Below are positions 28,026-38,738 of a stretch of DNA of 64,000 nucleotides, piece by piece. Position numbers and translations under genes: made by a program. How positions within the stretch are numbered: the first letter of the stretch is position 1; every line of letters begins with the position of its first letter. The notes beneath the pieces were generated by a model. The model had not been told where the DNA came from. It did no database searches and saw only the letters and a list, made by a program, of their open reading frames with translations. This DNA comes from a virus: IMG/VR virus record IMGVR_UViG_3300005527_000042, positions 1-64,000 of that record; one strand, written 5' to 3'.

Positions 28026-29858
28026 ATGGCTAAAAAAATATCATACGCCGTCAGAGACTTTGCGAGTTTAAGACAGGAACTAGTTAATCTCACAAGGGAA
28101 TATTATCCCGATTTGATTAAGAATACAAATGACGCATCAATTTATTCTGTTTTATTGGATTTAAATGCCGCTGTGACAGACAATTTACATTTTCACATTG
28201 ATAGGGTTTGGCAAGAGACAATGCTAGATTTTGCACAACAAAGACAATCATTGTATCATATTGCCAAAACATATGGTATGAGAATACCAGGTAATAGACC
28301 ATCGGTTTCTTTGTGTGATTTTACAATACAAGTACCTGTTAGAGGAGATAAAGAAGATGAGCGTTATTTGGGGACTATAAAATCAGGTGCACAAGTATCG
28401 GGTGGGGGACAAGTTTTTGAAACCATCGACGATATTGATTTCTCAAATCCCTTCAATAAAAGAGGTGAACCAAACAGATTAAAAATCCCAAATTTTGATG
28501 GTAATAATAGACTCATATCATACTCAATTGTAAAAAGAGAAGCTGTTGTAAATGGTGTAACAAGAATATATAGAAAAGTTATAACAGAAGTTGACCAAAA
28601 ACCTTTCTTAAAAATATTCTTACCTGAACAAAACATATTAGGGGTGAGTGGAGTAATTCATAAAGAGGGAACAAACTTTGTAAATAATCCAACTAACTCT
28701 GAATTTTTAAGTTCTGAAAATAAATGGTACGAAGTAAAATCATTAATACAAGATAAAGTATTTGTGCCCGACCCAACATCGGCATCTGATAGTGATAATT
28801 TCATATCGGGAACATACGTTCCAGTTACAAATAAATTTATTACAGAATATACTCCCGAAAATTATTTTTCGGTAACATTTGGTTCTGGTAATGTTAATCC
28901 ATTGGATAATTTGGACAACTATAACCAAGGTACTTTAAGAGTAAGTCTTGGAACGTATTTGAATAACCTATCATTAGGTGCTTTACCGAAATCAAATACA
29001 ACGTTATTCATAAAATATAGAATTGGAGGAGGTAAGGATAGTAATCTCGGTATTGATATTATTACAAGTGTAGATAATGTTGAATTTTCTATTAATGGAC
29101 CTAACTCATCAACGAACACTCAAGTACAAAATTCTTTAACCGTAACCAACGTAACACCAGCTGTTGGAGGTGCGGACCAACCCACAATTGAAGAAGTTAG
29201 AAACATGATAGCATATAACTTCTCTGCACAAAATAGGGCGGTAACTCTTAATGATTATAAATCTTTAATTGAGACAATGCCATCAACATATGGGGCTCCC
29301 GCTAAGGTAAACGTGATGGAAGAAGACAATAAAATAAAAATTAAATTATTGTCATATGATGAGAATGGTAATCTTATTGATACTGTTTCAAACACATTAA
29401 AAAACAACATTTTATCTTACTTAGCCGAGTACCGAATGGTTAATGACTTTTTAGAAGTTCAAAGCGGTGAAGTGGTTGATTTCACACTAGAGATTGACGT
29501 TGTTATTGATAAAAATGGTAACCAAACAGAGATTGTTAAAACTATTATCGAGGATACTGTTAGTTATTTTTCAATTGAAAAAAGAAAAATGGGTGACCCA
29601 TTATTTGTTGGTGATTTATATAAAACAATAGGTGAAGTAAATGGAGTGGTAAACGCTGTCGATATAAGAGTTTTCAATAACGTAGGTGGAGAATATTCAT
29701 CTTCTGAAGTGTTACAATCATATATTGACCCAACCACAAAAGAAATTGCTCAATCCGATATGACTATCTATATGAAATCTAACCAAATATATCAAATAAG
29801 ATTTCCTCAGAAAGATATAAAAGTTAGAGTAAAAACATTAGGAACGACTACATTCTAA
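28026..29858 (+). CDS. 6: Baseplate wedge protein, gp6/gpJ-like
   Basis: The 610-residue protein matches the Baseplate_J/gp6 family, which forms the wedge ring controlling sheath contraction. The N-terminal region has DASIYSVLLDLNAAVTDNLH and a helix with the QRQSLYHIAKTYGMRIPG motif. The middle has TFGSGNVNPLDNLDNYNQG, a beta-helical segment, then the family-typical AVTLNDYKSLIETMPSTYG and a C-terminal ferredoxin-like pair (VDFTLEIDVVIDKNGNQ). The length is close to T4 gp6 (660 aa). It is adjacent to gp25 with a one-base gap. Confidence 0.88.
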   Translation: MAKKISYAVRDFASLRQELVNLTREYYPDLIKNTNDASIYSVLLDLNAAVTDNLHFHIDRVWQETMLDFAQQRQSLYHIAKTYGMRIPGNRPSVSLCDFTIQVPVRGDKEDERYLGTIKSGAQVSGGGQVFETIDDIDFSNPFNKRGEPNRLKIPNFDGNNRLISYSIVKREAVVNGVTRIYRKVITEVDQKPFLKIFLPEQNILGVSGVIHKEGTNFVNNPTNSEFLSSENKWYEVKSLIQDKVFVPDPTSASDSDNFISGTYVPVTNKFITEYTPENYFSVTFGSGNVNPLDNLDNYNQGTLRVSLGTYLNNLSLGALPKSNTTLFIKYRIGGGKDSNLGIDIITSVDNVEFSINGPNSSTNTQVQNSLTVTNVTPAVGGADQPTIEEVRNMIAYNFSAQNRAVTLNDYKSLIETMPSTYGAPAKVNVMEEDNKIKIKLLSYDENGNLIDTVSNTLKNNILSYLAEYRMVNDFLEVQSGEVVDFTLEIDVVIDKNGNQTEIVKTIIEDTVSYFSIEKRKMGDPLFVGDLYKTIGEVNGVVNAVDIRVFNNVGGEYSSSEVLQSYIDPTTKEIAQSDMTIYMKSNQIYQIRFPQKDIKVRVKTLGTTTF

Positions 29859-29897
29859 TTTAATTTTTATTTATTTTTCTGGAAATCCATAATTTTC

Positions 29898-29905
29898 TAT
29901 TTATA
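29898..29905 (+). promoter_or_regulatory. TATTTATA box upstream of 1374-aa baseplate gene
   Basis: Exact TATTTATA ending 5 nt before the ATG, in a 52-bp AT-rich gap; member of the structural-gene box set. Confidence 0.4.
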
Positions 29906-29910
29906 GAATA

Positions 29911-32900
29911 ATGCAGAAACACAGAATTTCCACAAATATAGGTAAAGACCAAAAAGTTGTTGTCGAATTAAAAAACGACTTTGACTTATTGGAAATATTA
30001 TCCCTTAAATTCACACAGACGGAGGTATACTCCTCAATGTGTGCGGACTATGGTGTTGTTTGTGGAAGAATCTTTGTAAACAATGGATTCGGTGTTCCAA
30101 ATGCTAGAGTTTCTATTTTCATTCCAATATCCGAAGAAGATTCAAACGACCCCGTAATTTCTGAGTTATATCCATTTACCACGGTAGATAGTAAAAATGA
30201 TGAAGGATATAGATATAATCTTTTACCAAGTCGAAAACAACACGGTGGACACGAACCAACCGGTACATTCCCTGACCAAAAAGATATTTTAACGAGAGAA
30301 GAGGTTCTTGAGGTTTATGAAAAATATTACAAATACACTGTAAAAACAAACGATGCTGGTGACTTCATGATTTGGGGTGTTCCTGTAGGGACACAAACAA
30401 TTCATGTTGATGTAGATTTATCTGATATTGGGTGTTTTTCACTTAGACCTGACGATTTTATTAGACAAGGTTTAGGTGTTGACAAATTCAAAAATACATA
30501 TTCGTACAAAGCGTCAAATGATTTAGACACTTTACCTCAAATAGTTTCTTTTAATCAAACTATAGAAGTTTATCCTTTTTGGGGTAACGAAGATTTATGT
30601 GAAATTGGATTAACCAGAACTGATTTTGATTTATCAAGTAAAGGGGTTAAAGTAGAGCCAAAAGCGTATCTATTAGGTTCAATATATTCGGATAAAGGTA
30701 AAAATACAATAAATAAAAATTGTAGACCAAGAGGTGAGATGGGTCGAAAATGTGATTTAACCACATTTGATGCTGTTATTGAAATAATAAGGTTTACACC
30801 AAATAAAGACAGTAGTGGTCGACCAATACTTGAGAGATACGAAATACAAGAAGATATCGAGGACGATGGTTCATTTGTGGTCCCATTACCCATGAACATG
30901 GATTTTGTGTACACAAATGAATTTGGTGAAAATGAAACAACAAATGACCCTAACAAAGGAATACCAACATCGGCTTGTTATAGATTCAGAATATCAGGTA
31001 AAAATGAAACTTTAGGTAGGGTTAGATATGTTGCTAGTTATTTGATACCAAACATTAGGGAGTACAATTCCGACGTTGATGGTTCATATGCGTTTTCATT
31101 AAATTGGGACGACTACCCAACTTCAGCCACAAGTTCATCAGTAATATTCAATCAGACTTATGGAAGTTATTATCCTGAGGATTATTTCTATAGATTTACA
31201 TATAACAAAGTCTACACTGTAACATCTTACATGGGTGGGCATTTTAAAGGTGGTAAAGACAACTTTTTAGGTATAAAAGATATTGCACCAAAAGCGGAAG
31301 AAGATTGCGAATCAAGTGTTGTCACCCCACCAATAAATTATGCGTGGAGAAAGTTTAGTTTTGCAATTCTTTTGGCGATTATTATTAATGCGTTCGAAAG
31401 AGTCATATATACCGCCTTTGTTGGTGCTGTTCAAATTATCATTGCTCCATTTCAATTAATTTATGAAAAAGTTAGAATTGGTCCTTGGAATATTTTAGGA
31501 TGGACTTTTTATTGGGCACCTTTTGACGGGTGGGATGAATCAATTATTGAACCATTACAAGCATTGGGAACAGTAAGATTAAGTTTAACAATATATCCCG
31601 AATGTGAATCTTGTGATGAAATTCAAGTTTTTACGGAAGATTCGTCGACTGACACCGACCCTTCTAACATATATCAAAAAGTCGCTAGTGGTACCGCGGT
31701 TCGAGACAAACTTACTTTTTTGGTTAATTGTACAACATACACTTTACCACCACCAACTACTGGCACAACCACCTATACTTGGAGAGATTGTACTAATAAC
31801 TCAATTCAATCCCAATCAATACCATTTAGTGGGTCATCAGTTACAGGTGTTTGCGCTAGAGATGGTTCTATGTCCTACGCTGGTGGAGATGGTGTACCCG
31901 TGGTAACAGGAACCTGTGATTCCACGGTGACAGATATTTTTATATGTGACTATGACCCAACTGAAAGAGAATATTTTTTAAGTGAATCACCCTCAAGTGG
32001 TTTAACATCTTATTATTATACGGGTTACACGTATGGACAATCATTATCAACAATTATAAACAATATAATAGTAAATCCTAATAGAAATTATTACATAAGG
32101 GTTACTTCTTATCTAGCTCATTCAGGTGCACAAACGGCCGATATTACAGCATTAAGTGGATTAACAACAGGAAATAGTTATACTTTTCTTTACAGAAACT
32201 ATACTTGTGGTTCAACAACAGGTGTTTTAGGTAGAGATTTAGCGTCCGCAAATTCGTGGTTACAATGGAACGACCCAACAATCCCAAAAGATTATGTTTG
32301 GTCGGGATTCACTTACGAAATATACGATTCAAATTACCCGATAACCGGTTCAACAACAAGCTCGTTTGATTCCACATCTTTACCCGAAGGGTGTTTATCT
32401 CAAAATACAATATATGACGATAGTGGTATTGTAAAAATAAGTTACTGTGCAAGCGGTACTACTGCCGATTATAGTGGAACAACGGCAAACCCTGGTACAA
32501 ATTGTAATAATTTAAACTTAATGGTAGTTGGACAAGCAGCAGCTAATGACTTGTCCAAAAACCCTTGTTCGATAAAATGTGACACGAGAAGTGGTTTTTC
32601 TGAATTTAGATTTGGTGTTTACACAGTAATTCCCGCGGCTCATACAGACAATAGAGATGTACAATTTAAATTAATCAGAGAATATGCAAGAAGAAAATTG
32701 GTAAATAAAGTTTTCTGCGAAGGTATTGCTAATTATTCCTTTTTTGACAACTGGTTAGCGGGTTCTCTTTATATGTTCCCTTTCAAAGCTAGAGTGAGAT
32801 GGGACAATGAAGAAACTTTAGATTTGAACGTCAGAGGGACCAATTACTGTCAAAATTTACTATATTATAAAGTTTCAGAAAAAACATCAAATGACGCAGT

Positions 32901-34035
32901 AAAAAAATTTTATTACAGGTCCACAAAATGGAACGGCTCGATTTTCCAAAAAACGGCATCAGGTTCTGAATTCAGTACCCTAAGACACCCAACAACAATA
33001 ATGGATTTAGGTCCAAGAGATGAATTTATTAAAGAAATTTGTGTAGACCCAACATTAGACCCAAATTGCTCTATTGTTAGAAGTATAGGTTCAACATCGT
33101 ATCAAAATTTTAAAGAAATGTTGGGTCTTTACATTAATTACAGACTTGACACAAACGCCAATTATAATTATAAAGATTTTTTCTCTAATAATGGATACAC
33201 TTCATACTACCCGTTTAACACTAATAAAGAAATATTAAATGGTGACGTTTTACAATTAATATCAATTAACAATGAAGCCGGTATTGAGGAATTTGATTTA
33301 CAAAATAGATATTATGGTCAATACAGTCCTGTAATTCTTGACCCTGATGATTATGTTCAATTATTTAAATCACAATCCGGAACAACGAATGGACCAATGC
33401 CGATAAATTTTGTTTTAGACGATGACGGTTATAGGGTTAGAGTTTGTCTAAATGAACCAGGTAGGTTAACAGAATCGTCACAAATTGTTCCATTTTTTTA
33501 TTGGGATAAGGACGGACAAGGTTTTGGTGAAGGATATGGACAATCTTGGGATTATGCCACTGTTGTTTCTCAGAGATTACAAGGAATGACGTATAATTAT
33601 GCGTTTACGGGTGATTCAACATATAATTATGTTTTATTTCCGATGACAAAAACATATTCGGGAGATACATTCACAATCGCAGGTGCTGATGTTAACGATG
33701 GTTCGTTTGATGTTGAAGATACAAACGACGTGCATCTAAACTACAACAATCAAGAGGAAGGGTTTACTGTTTTACATATAACATCAGGAACCACTTTATC
33801 ACCGGATGCAGGTACTTTGTGGATTAGAGTTGGAGAGGTGGGGGGATGGGCTTCAAAACCGTGGAATAATGATGTTGATTTTATATTAAAACCAACACAA
33901 GTAAATTATACTGGTAATAAACAAATATTATCAACACCATTCTTATTTTATTTTGGATTAAGACCAGGCGCAACTGCGGTTGATAAATTTATAAAATTAT
34001 TTGGACCAAAAGGTGCGTTCCCATCTCAAGAATAA
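29911..34035 (+). CDS. Large baseplate protein with carboxypeptidase-regulatory-like domain
   Basis: The 1374-residue protein follows gp25- and gp6-like genes, where T4 has gene 7. The N-terminal ~200 residues contain CGRIFVNNGFGVPNARVSIF and later NDAGDFMIWGVPVGTQTIHV, the two halves of a carboxypeptidase-regulatory-like beta sandwich split by an insertion. Residues about 480-530 are strikingly hydrophobic (FSFAILLAIIINAFERVIY, then VGAVQIIIAPFQLIY). A Cys-containing Thr-rich beta region (about 560-890) and a tail region rich in Tyr/Asn follow. I take it as a wedge protein analogous in place to gp7; sequence homology to gp7 is not visible to me. The stop overlaps the next ATG by one base. 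Confidence 0.6.
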   Translation: MQKHRISTNIGKDQKVVVELKNDFDLLEILSLKFTQTEVYSSMCADYGVVCGRIFVNNGFGVPNARVSIFIPISEEDSNDPVISELYPFTTVDSKNDEGYRYNLLPSRKQHGGHEPTGTFPDQKDILTREEVLEVYEKYYKYTVKTNDAGDFMIWGVPVGTQTIHVDVDLSDIGCFSLRPDDFIRQGLGVDKFKNTYSYKASNDLDTLPQIVSFNQTIEVYPFWGNEDLCEIGLTRTDFDLSSKGVKVEPKAYLLGSIYSDKGKNTINKNCRPRGEMGRKCDLTTFDAVIEIIRFTPNKDSSGRPILERYEIQEDIEDDGSFVVPLPMNMDFVYTNEFGENETTNDPNKGIPTSACYRFRISGKNETLGRVRYVASYLIPNIREYNSDVDGSYAFSLNWDDYPTSATSSSVIFNQTYGSYYPEDYFYRFTYNKVYTVTSYMGGHFKGGKDNFLGIKDIAPKAEEDCESSVVTPPINYAWRKFSFAILLAIIINAFERVIYTAFVGAVQIIIAPFQLIYEKVRIGPWNILGWTFYWAPFDGWDESIIEPLQALGTVRLSLTIYPECESCDEIQVFTEDSSTDTDPSNIYQKVASGTAVRDKLTFLVNCTTYTLPPPTTGTTTYTWRDCTNNSIQSQSIPFSGSSVTGVCARDGSMSYAGGDGVPVVTGTCDSTVTDIFICDYDPTEREYFLSESPSSGLTSYYYTGYTYGQSLSTIINNIIVNPNRNYYIRVTSYLAHSGAQTADITALSGLTTGNSYTFLYRNYTCGSTTGVLGRDLASANSWLQWNDPTIPKDYVWSGFTYEIYDSNYPITGSTTSSFDSTSLPEGCLSQNTIYDDSGIVKISYCASGTTADYSGTTANPGTNCNNLNLMVVGQAAANDLSKNPCSIKCDTRSGFSEFRFGVYTVIPAAHTDNRDVQFKLIREYARRKLVNKVFCEGIANYSFFDNWLAGSLYMFPFKARVRWDNEETLDLNVRGTNYCQNLLYYKVSEKTSNDAVKKFYYRSTKWNGSIFQKTASGSEFSTLRHPTTIMDLGPRDEFIKEICVDPTLDPNCSIVRSIGSTSYQNFKEMLGLYINYRLDTNANYNYKDFFSNNGYTSYYPFNTNKEILNGDVLQLISINNEAGIEEFDLQNRYYGQYSPVILDPDDYVQLFKSQSGTTNGPMPINFVLDDDGYRVRVCLNEPGRLTESSQIVPFFYWDKDGQGFGEGYGQSWDYATVVSQRLQGMTYNYAFTGDSTYNYVLFPMTKTYSGDTFTIAGADVNDGSFDVEDTNDVHLNYNNQEEGFTVLHITSGTTLSPDAGTLWIRVGEVGGWASKPWNNDVDFILKPTQVNYTGNKQILSTPFLFYFGLRPGATAVDKFIKLFGPKGAFPSQE

Positions 34036-35795
34036 TGGATAAAAAAAGGATTATATTACCATCTAAAAAATTTTTTGGTTCAATCAATGAAGACCAAACA
34101 ATTCGTGTTGGGTTAGAGGAAACTGAGAATCTTTTAAGAGAAGGTGACAGAACAATTATTCTAAGTAACGCGGAGCTCTTTAATAAAGAAAGGAACGAAA
34201 GTAATAGCTATAAAATTCATGGTAAACTAAAAATGGTTTTTAGAAATCTTTATAGTGGTTCATCTGAATATAATCCATTATTAAAAAGACTGTATTTGGT
34301 TGGTGACGGTGGTAATAATGATTTTACAGGTTTCATACCCTACCAAGAATTTGCTTTTTTAAGAAAAGATGTGGTAAGACAAATAAACACTATACAAACT
34401 ATTTCATCATTAACAACGTACAGTCCCATTTTTGCTTATTCAGGAGAAACTGAACACACCTCAATATCGTCCATACAAGCACCATATCACAATTGGAACA
34501 TATACCTTTCATATGTTTATGGTCAAGACAGTGCTTATCCGATGAAATATTCATTAAGTGGTGGAACTTATTTTAGTTTTACATCAGGCGATGGAATACC
34601 TTTTAGGGTTGAAAGCAATGGTAACACATACAAGTTAACAAGTCCTGTAGAACACGGAATGTTATCGGGTGAATTTATTACACTAAGCGGAGGTAGTTTT
34701 AATAACGCGGTAAATGTCACGGGTAAAACATTCACAATTATAAGTGTTGGTGACTCAATATATAATTCTGAAAAATATGTTTTAGAAATATCTAAATCCG
34801 AATTACCCTCTGGTTCAACACTTTCAACAGTTGTTTTTGGTAAACGATGTCTTGACAGAAATGACATAACAGGTTCCACATCTAATTATTACGTTCACAA
34901 ACACAAAACACTAACAGAAAGGGAAGATTATATATTAGACAAAATTGGATTTGAGTCATCTATTTGGGAAAACGAAAGAAAATTACTTTTAGAAAATAGT
35001 GCTGGTGTTTCTGATGTTTTGGTTGAAAGGAATATGATGGAATCATTAATTTATGATTTCAAAGAACCATTTGTTCTTACGGGATTAACTAATAATTTAG
35101 GTTATTTACCAACTGAAGTTTATGTAAGTACCATTTTGGCCAATAGAAACGGTTATTTTGAATACCCACCTAAAGTTGGTTGGAAATTCAATTTTCATGA
35201 TACATGGGTTGACGAACATTTTAATGGTACAGGAACTACTGAAACGTCCATATTAACAAGTGGTTTCTCGAGAACGATTAGTGCAACAACCTATAATTTT
35301 ACAACAGGTGTAGATTTACCTGTTGGTACAGTTTTACATGGTGCCTTTGTTGAATACAATCGTTCAGAATTAAAAGAAAGAATTATAAGTGAATCATATC
35401 ACAGATTCTCTAATCCTTTATTTGTTTTTGATTATGGACAAACGGGTACAACTGTAACCTTTTCAGGTGGTTCAATGACAAACATGTATGGTCTTTATTA
35501 TCAACCACACCATAGAGTAAAACTAAGACAATTGTCACCATATATTGAAACTTCAACAACAAATCAAGTATACGGATTACCACAGAATTCAAAATATTTT
35601 GAAGACGAGGCGTTATGGAAATGGAGAGATTTATACGACCATGGATTTATTGACCCTGATGGTTTCGGTACCAACTTTCCTTTTATTAATAATATACATT
35701 ATGTAAAAAGTGATATTGATTTTTATTTACGAAACGAAAATATCTACAGGAATAAACAAGATAAAGTTAAGAACGTAAACAAGTTTAAATGTTAA
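34035..35795 (+). CDS. Baseplate/tail structural protein of unknown class
   Basis: This 586-residue protein starts with a one-base overlap to the preceding gene. The N-terminus KKRIILPSKKFFGSINEDQT is similar in style to the start of the next gene (ILAKNNDQTIIIPSNQMF), so the two may share a short attachment segment. The middle is beta-rich (DGIPFRVESNGNTYKLTSPV, GEFITLSGGSF); the C-terminus ends in a Lys/Asn-rich helix. Context places it in the baseplate; I cannot name a homologue. One base separates it from the next gene. Confidence 0.6.
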   Translation: MDKKRIILPSKKFFGSINEDQTIRVGLEETENLLREGDRTIILSNAELFNKERNESNSYKIHGKLKMVFRNLYSGSSEYNPLLKRLYLVGDGGNNDFTGFIPYQEFAFLRKDVVRQINTIQTISSLTTYSPIFAYSGETEHTSISSIQAPYHNWNIYLSYVYGQDSAYPMKYSLSGGTYFSFTSGDGIPFRVESNGNTYKLTSPVEHGMLSGEFITLSGGSFNNAVNVTGKTFTIISVGDSIYNSEKYVLEISKSELPSGSTLSTVVFGKRCLDRNDITGSTSNYYVHKHKTLTEREDYILDKIGFESSIWENERKLLLENSAGVSDVLVERNMMESLIYDFKEPFVLTGLTNNLGYLPTEVYVSTILANRNGYFEYPPKVGWKFNFHDTWVDEHFNGTGTTETSILTSGFSRTISATTYNFTTGVDLPVGTVLHGAFVEYNRSELKERIISESYHRFSNPLFVFDYGQTGTTVTFSGGSMTNMYGLYYQPHHRVKLRQLSPYIETSTTNQVYGLPQNSKYFEDEALWKWRDLYDHGFIDPDGFGTNFPFINNIHYVKSDIDFYLRNENIYRNKQDKVKNVNKFKC

Positions 35796-35796
35796 T

Positions 35797-36630
35797 ATGA
35801 AAATTCTTGCTAAAAATAATGACCAAACAATTATAATTCCATCAAACCAAATGTTTAAAACAGATTTGGGTTGGACTGATAATGCTGAGCAGATGGAGCA
35901 AGAGATTTTATATGAAATCATCAACCCAACTGAAAATTATGAAACTGTAAGATACATACATACCGCATATGACCAAGTTTCACCGGTAACTGATAATACT
36001 TTTAACCAAACGGACATATGGTATAATTTTTATTTTTTGAATAGTTTTGGTAATTACTCACAAAATTATGAAGACGTTGGAATAACAATGGAAGAAAATT
36101 CTAAAATGTTAAAACAGTCAACAGAAAGTTTTTTCAGATTAGAGTTTTACAAAACTAATAATGACGCATCACCAAATCAAACGAATAGAAGATTGGTTTT
36201 TGCAAAGAATTTATCACTCCCTCTTGGTGAAAGAATATATTATACAGGCACACCGTCGGGAGCTACGTTACCTCTAAACGATTTTGTTTATGTCCCTGTT
36301 TTCACTGGTTCAAACTACAGAAATACGGAAAATATGTACTTTTTTTGGTTTGCGGATGATTCACCATTTGATGAAACAAATATTACGGGAAATACATTTT
36401 ATATGACCGCCAAGTACTATAATGCAAAAGACGGAAGTGTTATTGATTTTGTAAATAAATCAAAAAATGTAAATGCAACAACACCGTATGCTGAAGAAGA
36501 AGATGTCTACTATAAAGTAATTATAGATAGAACAAATTATTCATACATAGTTTATGCGTATAATGGTTCATTAGGTACAAGAAAAGGAATAGTAACCGCA
36601 CCAATAAATTTTTATGAAAGAAAACAATAA
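35797..36630 (+). CDS. Baseplate/tail structural protein of unknown class
   Basis: A 277-residue, Tyr/Asn/Thr-rich protein, probably mainly beta. Recognisable segments are QTIIIPSNQMFKTDLGWTDN at the start and PINFYERKQ at the end; the middle has aromatic strands such as NMYFFWFADDSPF. The end NFYERKQ resembles the end of the following protein (GYFNIRKQ). It is in a run of single-base-overlap genes and is likely stoichiometrically coupled to its neighbours. Function inferred from context only. Confidence 0.58.
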   Translation: MKILAKNNDQTIIIPSNQMFKTDLGWTDNAEQMEQEILYEIINPTENYETVRYIHTAYDQVSPVTDNTFNQTDIWYNFYFLNSFGNYSQNYEDVGITMEENSKMLKQSTESFFRLEFYKTNNDASPNQTNRRLVFAKNLSLPLGERIYYTGTPSGATLPLNDFVYVPVFTGSNYRNTENMYFFWFADDSPFDETNITGNTFYMTAKYYNAKDGSVIDFVNKSKNVNATTPYAEEEDVYYKVIIDRTNYSYIVYAYNGSLGTRKGIVTAPINFYERKQ

Positions 36631-37796
36631 TGGATATTAAATCACCAACAAAATACGAAATACTTAGGAAAAATATTCCTAATGTTAAATTGTATTCAAA
36701 CGATGGTCCATATTGGTACAATAGTTTGGGTAGTTTAATATCGTGGTCGGAGTCTCAATATCTTGACCCTTTAGATGGTTTTATAGTGTATAACGTCACT
36801 GGTGGTACTGTTAGTAATGGATACTACATGTGGACGGGAACCACCATACCAACCAACTCTTACGGAGACGCTGGTTGTGATTTAACTTTAGAACTATATG
36901 GTTGGAACAATATTACAAAAGGGGAGGCGTATGGTGAACACATGTTACCGATATTTTTAGAAACACACGTTGACGAAATGGGTGTAATGGTTGGTTTTGA
37001 TGGGGAACTTGAACAAGTTGAACAAATTTGTAACTTTTCTTATACTCAGACCGGTAACACAGTTCAGGTTTACAATACGGTGGACACGAGTAAAGTTTCT
37101 GAAATACATTTTATCGATTTTACTGTCAGTTGGGGAGACGGGACTACAAGTATTCTATCAACAACTGGAATTACCGCAACAAAAACATATTCATCCACCG
37201 GCGAAACAACCATATCAATTTCAATCAACACACCATGGAGTCAGTTTGAAACTAAAAAGAAAGTACAAGTACCTTCAAATACCACTGTCTCTAACCCATT
37301 AGGGACATTCTCCGGGTTCACAATACCATACACCAACATATCGGGTCAAAGTCAAAATTATCTAAACGATTTAGACTATAATGGAACCAACACAGGTTAT
37401 ACCACATTTACATATGCTGCAATTGGTAAAAGTAAAATTAGCGAATTAAAATTATACGGTTCAAATACATACTCAGGTGTAACTACAGGAGTAACAAATG
37501 GTGTGGCTTACAGTGCATACACAATTGATAATTTGTATTATCAAGATTTTGAGGATGGAATCACTACAATTACTGGTACAACATCAGGATTTACAAAAGA
37601 AGAAGTCATCAATAAGGTTATTACAAGAAATGAACATTTCTTAGGATTTATTGATGAACCAGTAATCTATTCTGACATTTTTGTTGAAAGAGGAAAACAA
37701 GGTGTAATGGAAAAAACATTACGATTATCTGAAATTGACAACACAGGTGAATTATCAATTTATGGAAACGGATATTTTAATATTAGAAAACAATAA
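36630..37796 (+). CDS. Tail protein with PKD-like domain
   Basis: The 388-residue protein has a central immunoglobulin-like PKD domain at about residues 150-205: FIDFTVSWGDGTTS, then TKTYSSTGETTISISI. The WGDGT turn and the following TYS-x-x-G-x-T strand are the family hallmark. PKD domains in phage tails are typically carbohydrate- or surface-contacting. The N-terminal part (about 1-110) has PNVKLYSNDGPYWYNSLGSL and a MLPIFLETHVDEMGVMVGFD segment; the C-terminus ends GNGYFNIRKQ. It starts with a one-base overlap to the previous gene. Confidence 0.6.
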   Translation: MDIKSPTKYEILRKNIPNVKLYSNDGPYWYNSLGSLISWSESQYLDPLDGFIVYNVTGGTVSNGYYMWTGTTIPTNSYGDAGCDLTLELYGWNNITKGEAYGEHMLPIFLETHVDEMGVMVGFDGELEQVEQICNFSYTQTGNTVQVYNTVDTSKVSEIHFIDFTVSWGDGTTSILSTTGITATKTYSSTGETTISISINTPWSQFETKKKVQVPSNTTVSNPLGTFSGFTIPYTNISGQSQNYLNDLDYNGTNTGYTTFTYAAIGKSKISELKLYGSNTYSGVTTGVTNGVAYSAYTIDNLYYQDFEDGITTITGTTSGFTKEEVINKVITRNEHFLGFIDEPVIYSDIFVERGKQGVMEKTLRLSEIDNTGELSIYGNGYFNIRKQ

Positions 37797-37802
37797 TTTT
37801 CA

Positions 37803-37810
37803 TATTTATT
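37803..37810 (+). promoter_or_regulatory. TATTTATT box upstream of gene 37821
   Basis: TATTTATT ends 10 nt before the ATG, in a 24-bp gap inside the baseplate block; member of the structural-gene box set. Confidence 0.4.
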
Positions 37811-37820
37811 ATAAAAAAAC

Positions 37821-38738
37821 ATGGCAGTAGGTAGTTACGGTATAATTAGACCATCAGATGTGTCACCCGAAGACGTTGAAATTTATTTTCATTACGTTGC
37901 GGATAGAAATAGCACTTCGACTGTTACTCTTAAGAAATTAAGTTCAGCTGAAGTATTAACCCCTGTTTATCATAATTCGAACACCACGGATGATACTTCA
38001 GCACCTAATGTTGAAATCTTAGGTGGATTGTACAACTTAAAATTAACCGCATCCGATTTTGCGGATTTAGGTGTATACACACTCCATATAAGACCAAAAC
38101 AAATAAGAACTTCAATTACTGATTGTGGAATTTTAGCGTCTCTACCTTCAGTTAGAGGATTGGTCATTGACTTATCCAATGTTCCTGCTGATGATAGAAA
38201 TAAATTTACACCACAAGGACTTGTTGGATATAGAATTGAGTACATTAATTCATCTGACAATAAAAAAATTCCAAATTTTTATAGAATCGTAACATCTTCG
38301 TTCTACTGTACACCAATTGTTTCAAATTTAACAAGTACATCACAAAAAGCTATCAGATATCAGTATAGTGAACAGGCAACCAATTTGATGTTTTTAACAG
38401 TAACACCATCTTCAGCACCAACAAATAAACCAAATACGGTTCCATTTATTGGTGTACCATCACAAAAAATCATATTAACAAACACATATTTAAATCCCAC
38501 CACAATTGAGGTAGAAATGGTTGAACATGATGCTTCAACATTGGCACATGCTCTTTATGGTAATCAAAGTAAAGCGGTTTCACAAGGTATCTATACCATC
38601 TATGACAATAATAATAACATCTATAGACAATACAATCTTTACGAAGTTAAAGACGAATTTAATGAAACATTATATGAGATTCGTGAAGAAAGAAATGACG
38701 TAGACGAAACCTTAAACTTTGATACTATAACAGAATAA
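37821..38738 (+). CDS. Tail/baseplate structural protein
   Basis: A 305-residue protein. The N-terminal half looks like an Ig-type beta domain (GSYGIIRPSDVSPEDVEIYF, LGGLYNLKLTASDFADLGVY, TLHIRPKQI). A second half has QKIILTNTYLNPTTIEVEMV and a polar C-terminus rich in Glu/Asn. I recognise no named family. It has its own TATTTATT box and is coupled to the next gene by a one-base TAATG overlap, so it probably joins the 1414-aa protein to the baseplate or acts as its partner. Confidence 0.58.
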   Translation: MAVGSYGIIRPSDVSPEDVEIYFHYVADRNSTSTVTLKKLSSAEVLTPVYHNSNTTDDTSAPNVEILGGLYNLKLTASDFADLGVYTLHIRPKQIRTSITDCGILASLPSVRGLVIDLSNVPADDRNKFTPQGLVGYRIEYINSSDNKKIPNFYRIVTSSFYCTPIVSNLTSTSQKAIRYQYSEQATNLMFLTVTPSSAPTNKPNTVPFIGVPSQKIILTNTYLNPTTIEVEMVEHDASTLAHALYGNQSKAVSQGIYTIYDNNNNIYRQYNLYEVKDEFNETLYEIREERNDVDETLNFDTITE

